Assembly (NCBI RefSeq): GCF_921293095.1
Contig: NC_060258.1
Coordinates: 4,650,001 to 4,714,000, forward strand
DNA: 64,000 bases
Source: Ischnura elegans
Lineage: Eukaryota; Arthropoda; Insecta; Odonata; Coenagrionidae
Direction of reading: 5' to 3'
In this document: positions 1 to 9,573 of the stretch, piece after piece
Numbering within the stretch: the stretch's first letter is position 1
Layout: each line of letters opens with the position of its first letter
Program-made: the position numbers and the translations under genes
The notes under the pieces: model-generated
Told to the model about the DNA's origin: nothing
Databases searched by the model: none
What the model saw: the letters and a program-made list of their open reading frames with translations, nothing else

Positions 1-110
1 GCCTGTATGTATGAAAGCAAGAATGAACGCCAAAATTAAACCATGTGATCATGTGATATCCTTTTGTGCGAATGCATGAATAGGAAATGGAATCTTTTGC
101 TGCATGATTA
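1..110 (-). repeat. Copy of a dispersed repeat, inverted relative to 4340-4530
   Basis: The stretch around 22-78 (GAATGAACGCCAAAAT, then TGTGCGAATGCATGAA) matches the reverse complement of 4430-4490 with moderate divergence. The block GTGCGAATGCATGA also occurs, inverted, inside the Harbinger-type MITE at 8586-8807. It is therefore probably a decayed relative of that family, cut by the window edge. No ends can be defined here. Confidence 0.45.
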
Positions 111-1080
111 ATGCATTAGTACATGTTGCATTCCAGTCCATGGGCGAACTCAGCGAGGGAAGGAGGTGGGGGAGCAAAAACCTCAAAAGTCTTTCAGGAA
201 AATCAGTACTGAATTTAAATGAAAGTGTTCAACGAGTTCTCTTTAAACCCGCGAAAAATAATATGAATGGTATAAGAAATGCAACTAAAATAAAACTATT
301 TTTTCAAATGTCAAAACTTGACCTGCCCCCCCTGCCTCAGTTATGAACCTGGGTACGCCCTTGTTCCAGTCCACAAAAATCATTCACGCAAACAAATTCA
401 CCAAACTCGTACTTTAAATCCATCTTGTAAACAGACCTTTGTACCTTGTAAACAGGCCAAGATATTTGTTCACTTACTTTTTACTTCCGTTAGGTAGTAT
501 TTTATATTAATTTAATTTAATATTTAAAGTGAATTGATAACATAACTGCGGAGTATTTCTTAACCCATTTCTTTGTATGTGAGTAGAGAAAAAGAAGTCT
601 ATTTTGCTGAATTATGACCAAGTTACGAACACCATGATCTTTAAATAAGCTTCTTCATTTTGAATCTGGAGTCAATTCAATCACACACTCGCGACCACAA
701 ATTAAATGTTTCTTTCTCGAGTTTTTGGCCGGCCATCCGGAAGGGGAGGCGGATAAAGGTTTTTTTCCGTTATTACATTATGAAGAAGGTGAAATTAACC
801 TCTCCGCCCATAAGCGTTTCAAGTCAGCTTCGGAGCAAGCAGTGGTGGGTTAATTACAGACATTTGGAATTGTTAGCCATCAATTCCAGCAATATGGACA
901 CTTCCGCATCAAATTACTCATTTATATATAATCTTCCCTCTTTTGTTCGTAAAGTTTTTAAAAATCAACTATTTTAAAATGCTTAATACTGATGTACTAT
1001 GTGAAAAACATAGTTTAGCGGAAAAACAAAAAAATAGAATGTACAAAGTTATAAAATACGTACTTACATTACAAAATAAG
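111..1080. other. AT-rich DNA with no recognised gene
   Basis: Several 70-105-residue open frames occur here. None resembles a known family or has a convincing exon context. No promoter or RNA gene was recognised. Confidence 0.5.
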
Positions 1081-1088
1081 GAAGAATA

Positions 1089-1347
1089 CAGGGATGTTGA
1101 TCTACAAAAAATATTGGAGGACCCAAACCGGGGATCTTGCCCCGGGAAATTTTAAAAGTAGTGAGTTTTAAGTCTTTTAAGAATTTAAGAAGAGTCACAT
1201 GATCAACATAAGAACCCTGATAACTCAAATCTCGATCTCTGGACACTCTGGGGAAAATCGACAAGCCTGACACATTTTTTTCTCAACGCATAACGAATTT
1301 TTCGAGGGGGCTCCGGCCTACTATGGTCCCATGGAGTCGGCGCCTTG
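1089..1347 (+). mobile_element. hAT-type MITE, copy 1 (TSD GAAGAATA)
   Basis: This is a 259-bp non-autonomous element flanked by a perfect 8-bp direct repeat, GAAGAATA, at 1081-1088 and 1348-1355. The 8-bp duplication is the hallmark of hAT insertion. The family consensus visible here starts CAGTGGYGCCGACT and ends AGTCGGCGCCACTG. In this copy the ends have drifted to CAGGG and CCTTG. The interior has a near-palindromic CCGGGGATCTTGCCCCGGG block close to the left end and a GGGCTCGGGCC-type block near the right end. It encodes no protein. Confidence 0.88.
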
Positions 1348-1355
1348 GAAGAATA

Positions 1356-2051
1356 TAATATAACAATGGAAAACCAATAAAAACGACGATAAATATTAAT
1401 TAAAATCTTTCGCGCCGGAACCTCGTTGAGGTAAATTCTTTCACGATATGAGTCCCTTGAAAATATTTATCCCTCCCATGTAGGAAGCTCTCTTACATGG
1501 ACGAGAGGCAGAAGTTCGCAGCCGTCCCAAGGCAAGGACCCAACGCAGCGGGACGCATATACCTTTCCCCGGCCGCTGAAGGAGAAAGTTAAAGAAGGAT
1601 TACAAGACTTCTTCACGGCGTGAGTCCATGATCAACTGACTGAAACAGCCATGTTTTATATGATCATAAATTTGTTGTTACCATAGATTTTAAAACGTAT
1701 AAAGTGAATTCCCTCTGTTTTTCTGAGCAAGAAGCGAAGAACTGCGAAACGAAGTTGTAGCATTCATATTTACGGATTTAGCATATTTATATTCCATATC
1801 GGCTAATATAAAACTGAATGGTTATCAGTTAACACCAGAACTCCGATTAGAATTTCCATCTGATGAGCGAAAAAAGAAGAATTCATTCCCAACTTAAGAT
1901 TTATAAGATAAGCAACAAATATTTAAAAAAAAAACACTGCAAATAGCATTGAATGACGTCCTGGAGGGGATGGGATAGGGTCGACCTAAGCAGCCGAGGA
2001 AGGGCATTGGCCCCATTGGCTAAACTGCGTCTATAGGGTCGAACAAGCAGA
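1356..2051. other. Non-coding stretch between MITEs
   Basis: Positions 1480-1620 are richer in GC than the surroundings, but I see no open frame, splice structure or terminal repeat that identifies the stretch. I see nothing else to annotate. Confidence 0.45.
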
Positions 2052-2059
2052 CATAGGGC

Positions 2060-2321
2060 CAGGGGTGCCGACTTAGAAAAAATATTGTGGGGGCCCAATC
2101 CGGGGATATTGCCCCGGGAAATTTTATTAGTAGTGAGTTCTAAGTTTTTTAAGCATTTTAGATGAGTCATATGAACAATATTAGAACCCTGATAACTCAA
2201 ATCACGATAACTGGACACTCCGGGGAAAATCGACAAGCCTGACACATTTTATCCTCACACCAATAACGAATTTTTGAAGGGGGCTCGGGCCCCCTCAGGT
2301 CCCATGGAGTCGGCGCCACTG
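2060..2321 (+). mobile_element. hAT-type MITE, copy 2 (TSD CATAGGGC)
   Basis: This 262-bp copy is flanked by a perfect 8-bp direct repeat, CATAGGGC, at 2052-2059 and 2322-2329. The terminal sequences CAGGGGTGCCGAC and GTCGGCGCCACTG are nearly complementary. It is in the same orientation as the other four copies. It abuts a copy of the GTGTTTGGCAGGGG repeat family beginning near 2333. Confidence 0.92.
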
Positions 2322-2332
2322 CATAGGGCTGT

Positions 2333-2455
2333 TGGAGTGTTTGGCAGGGGGTGATCAATCAACAGCATGCGGAATGAAATAGTATTCCCTCATGCACACC
2401 ACACAGTCCAAATAGCGTCACGGACACTAACAAATTTCAATGACACATTCATGCA
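2333..2455 (+). repeat. Dispersed repeat (GTGTTTGGCAGGGGGT family), copy 1
   Basis: The core GTGTTTGGCAGGGGGTGAT followed about 50 bp later by CATGCACACCACAC is shared with copies at 2598-2725 and 60404-60545. This copy lacks the upstream ACATCTACATAATACC segment seen in the other two. The preceding hAT MITE may have interrupted it, or it is 5' truncated. The superfamily is not recognised. Confidence 0.7.
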
Positions 2456-2597
2456 AAGGGAACATTTGCGATGTATCTCATTACGGTTATATGCCGAAAA
2501 AGCTGTAACAAACAAAACATACTGATGGAAATAATATAAGAAAAAATTCAGAAACACTCATTAAGTTATACGTATCTTAATAAGCTACAATAAATCT

Positions 2598-2725
2598 ACA
2601 TCTACATAATACCTGCGAGCTACCTCTAGGGTGTTTGGCAGGGGATGATTAATAACCAGAATTCAATTGGATTCCCACATGCACACCACATGGTACATAA
2701 AACATGACGCATAATGCTACAAATT
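2598..2725 (+). repeat. Dispersed repeat (GTGTTTGGCAGGGGGT family), copy 2
   Basis: It begins ATCTACATCTACATAATACC, continues with TGCGAGCTACCTCTAGGGTG and then TTTGGCAGGGG, and ends with a CACATGCACACCACATGGT segment. Copy 3 at 60404-60545 is co-linear over the same blocks. No target duplication or coding potential was found. Confidence 0.7.
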
Positions 2726-3271
2726 ATGTAACCACATGCTGTTGGAAATAATAACAAAATTAAAGGTATAAATAAGTTAGTAGAGTAAACTAAATGTCAT
2801 CAAATCTGTTTGTGAGTTCTTATGCTACCGTTATATTCCCTTATTTATGGTGGAAAAAAAAGACATTCTGAATCTGGCTTTTCTACAGTATATCTCTCTT
2901 ATTTTATTTATATGATCTGATGTACCTACCGTAGTATGTTAGCGTTCATAAGATATGGCATATTCTCCTGAATTTATGGAAGAGTATGAGTATATTTTCA
3001 ATCAACGTTCTGACAGGGGTTTCCATCCGTGTTTACCTAATAATGTTGCGTTGGAAAATTGATGTCGTAAAAAGGCGGGGCAAGATATGTGACCTCTTCT
3101 TGTAAGAATCTTTTAGTAGAAATTCTTCATGGCTTGCTGATTAAAATCCTCTCTCGCATTTTATCATTCAATAATACCAATTTTATTTCAAGTTTATTCT
3201 CATGCCCAGACTATAGTAATGCGCGCATAACTTTATGCTCTGCTCAGCAATTATAATCCTTTGATTACAGT
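2726..3271. other. AT-rich DNA with no recognised feature
   Basis: No open frame above background, no terminal repeats and no RNA-gene signature were seen. Confidence 0.4.
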
Positions 3272-3872
3272 CAGTGGCGGATCAAGGATGGGGGCAAGGG
3301 GGGGTGGAGATTACGATTCTATCAGGTGTAAATTGGATACCCAAGGGGTACAGGCCCCCTACAACCGGGGATGCCAACTTAGGAAAAATATTGGGGGGGG
3401 GGGGGCAAACCGGGGATCTTGCCCCGGGAATTTCTGTAAGTTTGGTAAGGAGCTTTAAGATTTTTAAGCATTTTAGAAGAGTCATATGATCAAAATTTGA
3501 ACCCTGATAACTCAAATCACGATATCTGGACACTCCGGGAAAAATTCACAAGCCTGAAACATTTTTCCTCACACCCTTGAAGAATTTTTGAGGGGGCTCG
3601 GGCCCCCTCAGGCCCCATGAGGTCGGCGCCACTGCCTGTAACATCTCTGTATCTATCACTCGATTGTAGAATACCAACAGCGAGTGAACATTTTTCTACC
3701 AAGTAGTATGTCCTACTAAGTAATTTAGAGCTAATTTGCATTTCAATTCCTTAAAGTCGGTAAATATGAAGGAAAATATAAAAAAATACTTCTATACAAA
3801 GTAATAACTTCAAATGTGTGTTTTGACCAAATGGGGGGACCTTCCCCCTTACCCCCCGTTGATCCGGAACTG
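3272..3872 (+). mobile_element. Possible DNA transposon with nested MITE
   Basis: The left end CAGTGGCGGATCAAGG plus a G-rich run pairs imperfectly with the right end, whose reverse complement reads CAGTTCCGGATCAACGG plus a G-rich run. This outlines a ~600-bp element. CAGTGGCGGATC-type ends are common in arthropod hAT and related MITEs. No convincing target duplication flanks it. A hAT MITE (3366-3634) sits inside, which suggests nesting. Confidence 0.45.
3366..3634 (+). mobile_element. hAT-type MITE, copy 3 (degenerate TSD)
   Basis: It has the same interior as copies 1 and 2, including CCGGGGATCTTGCCCCGGG and the GGGCTCGGGCC block, and ends GTCGGCGCCACTG. The flanking octamers CCTACAAC (3358-3365) and CCTGTAAC (3635-3642) match at 6 of 8 positions, consistent with a decayed duplication. 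An expanded run of G lies at about 3393-3403. Confidence 0.8.
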
Positions 3873-4335
3873 AATATAGCCTCCCAATATTTCATATTAT
3901 GGATTTAATTTTTTTCACCGAAATGGGATCGATGAACATCTATTTTTATTTTATTATTAATAGCTCTCCGTCTTTCTCCGCATCTATTTACATTAATTGA
4001 TATCATTCTCCCGTGATATACCCCCTATAACCTCTGCTGTGAGCTTCTTCTGAGAGAAATTAAATTTCAAGACTTCTCATTATAAATAAATGAATACATT
4101 CTACTCTCTCATAATTATATTGGCATTTACCTATATCCGCCAATAAACTTAGCAGCACAATATAACACGTAGTTTTAATATTTACTGAATAGAGCTAATT
4201 ATAACAAAAGTAAAGGAAACACTTTTTGGAAAATGCGGTGTGCATTGAGAATACAAATTATTATTGAATAATATGAGCTATTCAAGAAAACTGAAGACGC
4301 ATTTGTATACACGAAAAATGAAGACATGTTTACTT
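3873..4335. other. AT-rich DNA with no recognised feature
   Basis: No gene, RNA or repeat boundary was recognised. Confidence 0.4.
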
Positions 4336-4339
4336 CGGA

Positions 4340-4530
4340 GATTAAAAAAATTATGGATCATGCACGAACGATTACCGTGGACCGAAGCATGTAGGAATTT
4401 ATGAATCATATTAGAATAGGTTATATTTTCAGTTCATGCATTCGCACATGTTGGGCATAACATGACCCATTTTGGCGTTCATTCTGAATGTCATACGTAC
4501 CGACATTTACTATTGCGTGTTAATGTGTCG
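4340..4530 (+). repeat. Dispersed repeat, inverted partner of 1-110
   Basis: TTCATGCATTCGCACATGTT and GGCGTTCATTCTGAATG are the reverse complement of blocks near the window start. The CATGCATTCGCAC motif recurs at 8724-8737 in the Harbinger-type MITE. Termini were not identified. Confidence 0.45.
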
Positions 4531-5620
4531 GATAACCAAGACTTTAGACTTCCAGTTTATATAACCGCTCCACTTACAAGGCCGATTCCAAAACGAAGAA
4601 CTTCATCGTGGCAGTGACGACCACTGGCCAGCCGTGATGAGTGCAGACGCGAGATTTGACTCATCAAGAACTCTATTGAGATAAAGCGTAGGAATGCTGC
4701 CTCTCCTAAATGCTATCATCCTAAATGCTAGGGTTATATCTGGTTAATGTGGACTGAGGGTGGCCATCATGGCGGAGGGGGGCGGGTATTCGGAGGCAGA
4801 CCCTTATCGCCCGATCGCGTCTCAATCCGCAACCTTAGGGAGCGATCCTCCCACTCAAATGCTTTGTACTCACTTGAGGGCACCAGATACAGAATATAAA
4901 ATTATGGCATTTACTCCTTGAAATATTACGGAAAAGCGGGGACATAGGAAGTAGAAGTAAATAGCTTGTACCTCCAATTATCTTGTGCTTGGTAAATATG
5001 AGTACTTTGAACTCAAATCGATGGATTATATACATCTTTGTTTTAATTCTAAGACAACGAGTAAAATACCAATGCAGCACATTGGTGGAAGCGTTCCCAC
5101 CTTCGTGCAACTAATGATTATAACCAAACGTGATAACCTGAGATGAGGAAATTTTGTTACATTATATGTACGCTTTTCAGTAAATGGATATGAGATCCTC
5201 AAATCTCAAATTTTTATTTAAGTATTTTGAGGTGAATTTGTTACTCATACATTACTGTTTTCAACATACCTACCAGTGACATTATTTATCGTAGAATAGA
5301 TTTTATTTCGGCATCGAGTCTTCGAATTGATTTTCCGCTGCTTTACTGGACAAAAGACATTCGGCTGGTGGTCAAAAAAACATTATACTCTGCAAGGGAC
5401 AATGTTGATAGCGTTCACTTTATGTGCGTCGCCGTGATTGATAGGGAAGTGTGGTCAGAGAGATAAGAGTAATCTCACACTTGCACGTCATAACGGGCGA
5501 ATAAACTAGAAAAAGCATAGAAAGAACTTGTTCTACTCTACACCTCGTCTCCATCCCCTCCTTCTTTTGTACCACTAACAATAATACTACGAAGAGAGCT
5601 GATGTATCTATTTATTCCCT
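4531..5620. other. Intergenic DNA with no recognised gene
   Basis: A minus-strand open frame at 4835-5110 (91 codons) has no recognised motif and is not above background for this composition. No other structure was seen. Confidence 0.4.
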
Positions 5621-5624
5621 GTAT

Positions 5625-5790
5625 CGGCCATTTTCTTGTCATCGCCGTAACATTGAAACTACGGAGAGAATTTACACACGAAACAAAAAAAGCGGTGGAT
5701 GAACATTGGACGAATACTCTTTTTGTCGAGCAAAGAAAAATGTTTGCGAGACAATACTCCGGAGAGAGAACTGATGATGAATCAAAATAC
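5625..5790 (+). repeat. Local direct duplication, copy A
   Basis: The segment with GTCATCGCCGTAAC, GAATTTACACACGAAAC and GAGCAAAGAAAAATG is matched at 6043-6190 by diverged counterparts (ATCATCGCAGTTGC, GAATTGGCATACGAAAC, AAGCAAAAGAATATG). Offset is about 415 bp. An open frame of 89 codons covers copy A (5602-5871), but copy B does not keep it open, so coding is unlikely. Confidence 0.55.
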
Positions 5791-5792
5791 GC

Positions 5793-6041
5793 CAGTGGGG
5801 CAACCGGGAATTTCGTTCGGGGGGTCCAAAACCAGGGTGGAAATTTTTTTTATAATGAGTGTAGCGGGTAGATGGTATTAAAAAAAATCTTTACACATTT
5901 AATTATCGAATGAAACTTCTTCAGTCATATAATTTGTTTGTAAATGAAAGATTTTTCGATGTTTTGTTTTCCTTTACGAAGGGAAGTCATTGGGTTTTAA
6001 TATTTGGGGGGGTCAAGGCCCCTTCTCTTGCTACGCCGCTA
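5793..6041 (+). mobile_element. Probable MITE with G-rich CAGTGG-type ends
   Basis: The left end CAGTGGGGCAACCGGGAAT leads into a GGGGGGTCC block. The reverse complement of the right end reads TAGCGGCGTAGCAAGAG and leads into GACCCCCCC. This pairing is typical of short arthropod MITEs with CAGYGGCGTAGC ends. It lies between the two copies of the 415-bp duplication. No target duplication is visible, so the exact limits are approximate. Confidence 0.5.
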
Positions 6042-6042
6042 T

Positions 6043-6190
6043 CATTTGCTTATCATCGCAGTTGCTTGGAAACAGGGAAGTGAATTGGCATACGAAACCA
6101 AAATAAAATAAAGAGGTTAATGAATAATGGAGGAATATCATCTTAGTCAAGCAAAAGAATATGCTGGTCAAGAAATCAGATTAGGATAGA
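6043..6190 (+). repeat. Local direct duplication, copy B
   Basis: Diverged partner of 5625-5790. The frame open in copy A contains a stop codon here (AAATAAAATAAAG region). Confidence 0.5.
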
Positions 6191-7010
6191 ATTTAGGATA
6201 GAAAGATATGCTATCAAGGATTTACTAAATAGACAGAAATTTAAAATCGGAGGTAATTCATAGTTTTTGAAAGCGAACTCCTGAACGCTGTAAAGTAAAT
6301 AGGCCGTGTGAAGACCACAGAAAATCATTAAAGGGTGTTTATCACAGATTGAGTAGTACCAGATTTTATGTAAATAAAGACGTGGTCGTTAACTCATTTC
6401 CAATTTCATTAGCAGGGTCCTACCAAGGAATTAATAATTCCTAACCCTTCGTTTAAACATTGCTAACTAGTAGTTTTATTGTTTGCATAATAGCATGTTC
6501 GTGTCCTGAATACTATCCCAGTTTCTGCTCAGAGCGCTCATCACTGTCCAGTGTGTTTGGCCTGTGTCTGGCGAAAGACTGCGTTTCATTTCAAAGCTAG
6601 GATGAGTGCTGCTTGCCTCGTGTGGAACCACCCCTTGCACTTATAGGGGGCGCGCAACCCCCTCTAGTGGGGCCACCCGCATTGCCTAACATTGCTGAAT
6701 CACCAATGTAACTTTTTATTATCATATTATGGCATTGTCTTGTGTATGTGTATGGTCAGTTTAAATAAAACTTTCTTAGACTTCATAAGTGACTTAATTA
6801 TTTGTTTTTACTATTAAAGGAGGCAATTGCTCAAGATATCTCTTACACCTCCCCCTTGAGTTTTTTTCTCTGCCAAGCAACTGCCATGGGCAGCAATGGC
6901 TGGGACGAGGATGGGCACAAAACCATGAAATTCACTTGTTAGTTAATATACAAGTCCTCAAACTCGCGTGGCAAGGCGCGATTCGGAGTCCCATTTAAAA
7001 TCCCAAAACT
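6191..7010. other. Intergenic DNA with no recognised gene
   Basis: A short C-rich stretch lies at 6628-6680. No coding or RNA features were recognised. Confidence 0.4.
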
Positions 7011-7017
7011 ACTGTGA

Positions 7018-7175
7018 AAAGGTAGGATCTAGGGGGGAGGAAGGGGGCGACTACTCCCCCCCAAGACCGTGAAAAAAATATGCAAGATTTTTAATATGGT
7101 TCCGTTATCATTGCGTTCGTTTTGTGATACGGGTTATCCTTGTGCCCCCCGTAACAAAATCCTGGATCCCGCCGT
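7018..7175. mobile_element. Possible MITE remnant
   Basis: AGGTAGGATCTAGGGGGGAGG on the left and the reverse complement of the right end, CGGCGGGATCCAGGATTTTG, both resemble the GGATCCAGG termini of arthropod hAT-like MITEs. The two ends match only loosely and no target duplication was found. Confidence 0.3.
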
Positions 7176-7365
7176 GTGAAATTAAGAAAAATCCTTAGTA
7201 ATTAAATTAAACGAGTGTGGATGAGTTGCAACAACGAATTCAAAAACTATTAGAGAGAAAGAATATTGCTTTGCAATGAGACTAATCTGTGTCCCACGAA
7301 TCAAGGCACGGGAATGAAGAGCCTTTATCCACTCGAATACCATGTGGCATTTGGTACGGAGGGAT

Positions 7366-7623
7366 CAGTGGTGCCGACTCAAAAAAAATATTGCCGGGTG
7401 CCAAACCGGGGACCTTGCCCCGGTTAATTTTATAAGTAGTGAGTTTGATGTTTTTTAAGCATTTTAGAAGTCATATGATCAATATTAGAACTCTGATAAC
7501 TGGAATGCCGATATCTGGACATTCCGGGGAAAATTGACAAGCCTGACACATTTTTCCTCACATCTGTAACGAATTTTTGTGGGGGCTCGGGCCCCGTCAG
7601 GCCCCATGGAGTGGGCGCCACTG
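7366..7623 (+). mobile_element. hAT-type MITE, copy 4 (TSD GGAGGGAT)
   Basis: This 258-bp copy is flanked by a perfect 8-bp duplication, GGAGGGAT, at 7358-7365 and 7624-7631. Terminal repeats are CAGTGGTGCCGACTC and GAGTGGGCGCCACTG. It keeps the cleanest family ends in the window and the same orientation as its siblings. Confidence 0.93.
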
Positions 7624-7631
7624 GGAGGGAT

Positions 7632-8582
7632 CACACGTGCGAAGTCATGATGCGAGAAATCTTTACATGTGAACATCTCTCGAACCCGGGCCTATGTGGA
7701 AGAGAGCCGTGACCCATTTTATACTTTACATATAAAGTTTCAGAAATTGATATCGACATGTCAATGTCATTTTGAACATTTGCTAAAGAAAACTCTAATC
7801 CTATCTTGATTTCATCCAGATATATTTTCAAACGACCGAATTGTTGACTCAATTCTTTTCCTGAAGTTTTATTGCCATGTTGTTGTAACCTTCCAAGATA
7901 TCAGATCCCTAACATCACTCTCGCGATTTTTCCTGTAAGTAAATTCAGCTTGGAACAATAGAACAAATATGAACACGCAATGAGTTTTCCTCGAGATTGA
8001 CGCAATTAATTGTATTATTAAAGTCACCAATTCCACACCTTTTATTACGAGAAATAATGGTATTTTAGATATCTACGTTTAGAAGTGTTTCCTTTATTTT
8101 CGTCTCATAATCCAGTATTCATTAATTTGACCGAAAGCGAAGGAATTTTCGCGTCGTCTTAGAAAAAATTGTCTTTAAATTTGCGATGTAAATTTGGCTT
8201 ATGGTCCACACTACGATCGTGAAGAGATCCCCTTCCTAACTCGTTTGAGATATCGGAAACACTGCAATTTCTTTATATCAACTCATCTCGAATTTGGTCG
8301 CACTCCACTGTGATGCGTTGATTTCGTCTCGCAGTCCCACCTCGTACGAGTACCACACTTAAGTGACGTATTCCAAGTGCGATCTTTCTATAATCAGGTT
8401 ATTCTCCATTGCCAAGAAGCTTTGCTTCCTTGTTAATGCTTATTCTTCCGTCATCCACCAAGGAAGTCGTTGTCGTGATTGACGAGTTATGCATTCTAAC
8501 GAATAAATGAGAATCACAATAAAGATGTGATGGAATCAGTGAACCGAATCACCCAATTGATTTGATTCATTAAGCCCAAATC
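7632..8582. other. AT-rich DNA with no recognised feature
   Basis: A minus-strand frame at 7631-7852 has no recognisable motif. Nothing else was seen. Confidence 0.4.
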
Positions 8583-8585
8583 TTA

Positions 8586-8807
8586 AGGCCGTTTTACACG
8601 GTACACGCTGACGTACGTGTGAAGGCGCAATCAAAATTGCGTCGTGTAAAGCGGTGAATTGCTAGAACACATGCGAGAATGCGTGGATGCGAGAAGGCAA
8701 AATAGCCCCTGTTCTAATTTCGGTCATGCATTCGCACAATTCCACGCCATTTTAGAAATTAATGCAGCTCTAACCTGCGCAATTCCGTGTACCGTGTAAA
8801 ACGGCCT
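8586..8807. mobile_element. PIF/Harbinger-type MITE with perfect 21-bp TIRs
   Basis: The terminal 21 bp at 8586-8606 (AGGCCGTTTTACACGGTACAC) are the exact reverse complement of 8787-8807. The element is flanked by TTA at 8583-8585 and 8808-8810, matching the 3-bp TWA duplication of PIF/Harbinger transposons. At 222 bp with no open frame it is non-autonomous. Perfect terminal repeats suggest a recent insertion or selection on the ends. The interior holds GCGAGAATGCGTGGATGCGAG and CATGCATTCGCAC motifs shared with repeats near 60 and 4440. Confidence 0.93.
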
Positions 8808-8810
8808 TTA

Positions 8811-9276
8811 GAGAAGAACTAAGATTGTGAGAGGGGAGGCAAGAATGTAAGGAGAAGGAGTGGTTCGCGTTTGCTGGCCCCGCTTGCAGCAAACAGACCG
8901 CTTTTGTGAGAAACTGCGTCGTCGCCGTTCCCACGCTCCGATCCAATGGAGTGGGGATGGCGTGGAAGGGGTTGGGGTGGGGAGATGCTCGTGACCCTGA
9001 CTGACATGCTTGTGAGTCATCCCAACGAAGACGGAGAGGGACTTGGTTTCGACAGAGGAGTGGGGAGGTATTCATGAAGAAGGGGTGGGGATAGACTTCG
9101 AATTTGGTGATTTAGTTCACGTATATGGCGCTGGGAACTGTATGAAAAGATTTTAACTAAAAAAAATCCTTTCGTTAATATTGCGATGACACTAATTACT
9201 GCTCTATTTTTGGAAGTGTGTGGACTTCGAACATAAATTGATTGAACTCCCATCTGAAATAATGGTGACGTCCATG
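8811..9276. other. Purine-rich, relatively GC-rich intergenic DNA
   Basis: Overlapping minus-strand frames of 60-100 codons occur because the + strand is purine-rich, which makes stops rare. None looks like a known protein. I do not call a gene. Confidence 0.4.
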
Positions 9277-9330
9277 GCCAGGGGTGGATCCAAGATTTCT
9301 TTCTGAGGGGGGGCAGAAGCGAAGTCGTAG
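9277..9330 (+). repeat. Single terminus of a hAT-like or related MITE
   Basis: CCAGGGGTGGATCCAAGATT followed by a G-run resembles the CAGTGGCGGATCCAGGATT-type ends seen elsewhere in the window. No partner terminus was located. It lies about 105 bp beyond the stop codon of the possible minus-strand exon at 9436-9571, so that exon could belong to a transposon whose left end this is. Confidence 0.4.
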
Positions 9331-9435
9331 GTCTGTGGGAGGGTGAGCTAAGCCGAGGTGGGGGAAATTTGAATTCGCCCGCTATCTAGTGGAATCTTCT
9401 TGAAACTTGTCCTGACTAGCGCGCTAGCGCCAAAA

Positions 9436-9571
9436 TTAGCTCATTTCCTGCTCATCGCTCGCGTTGTCATCTTCGAAAGAGCCGTCTTCTTCTGAAGTTT
9501 TAATAGCATTCCTCTCGCTGGGCTCTTCATCTTCCATCGCAATCAGGGCTTGTGGGAGTGTGCATTCCAAC
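9436..9571 (-). CDS. Possible terminal coding exon, acidic C-terminus, unknown protein
   Basis: On the minus strand a usable acceptor (TTGAACTTACTCAG) precedes 9571. One leftover base is followed by 44 codons and TAA at 9436-9438. The predicted tail starts LECTLPQALIAMEDEEPSE and becomes strongly acidic and serine-rich (residues after EEDGSFEDD), ending EQEMS. Codons look protein-like rather than random. No upstream exon was identified to the right, and no homolog is recognised. It could be the last exon of a host gene or of a transposase, given the MITE-like terminus at 9277. Chance cannot be excluded for a 136-nt exon. Confidence 0.3.
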
Positions 9572-9573
9572 CT

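Noticed and set aside
3261-3533. Three overlapping open frames around 3.3-3.5 kb
   Set aside because: They lie inside a G-rich DNA transposon and its nested hAT MITE and are artefacts of that composition.
5602-5871. 89-codon + strand frame
   Set aside because: The duplicate copy at 6043-6190 does not keep the frame open and the 3' part lies in a MITE.
8770-9253. Overlapping minus-strand frames of 60-100 codons
   Set aside because: Purine bias of the + strand removes stop codons from the complement; no motif, no start context, and one frame runs into the MITE end.
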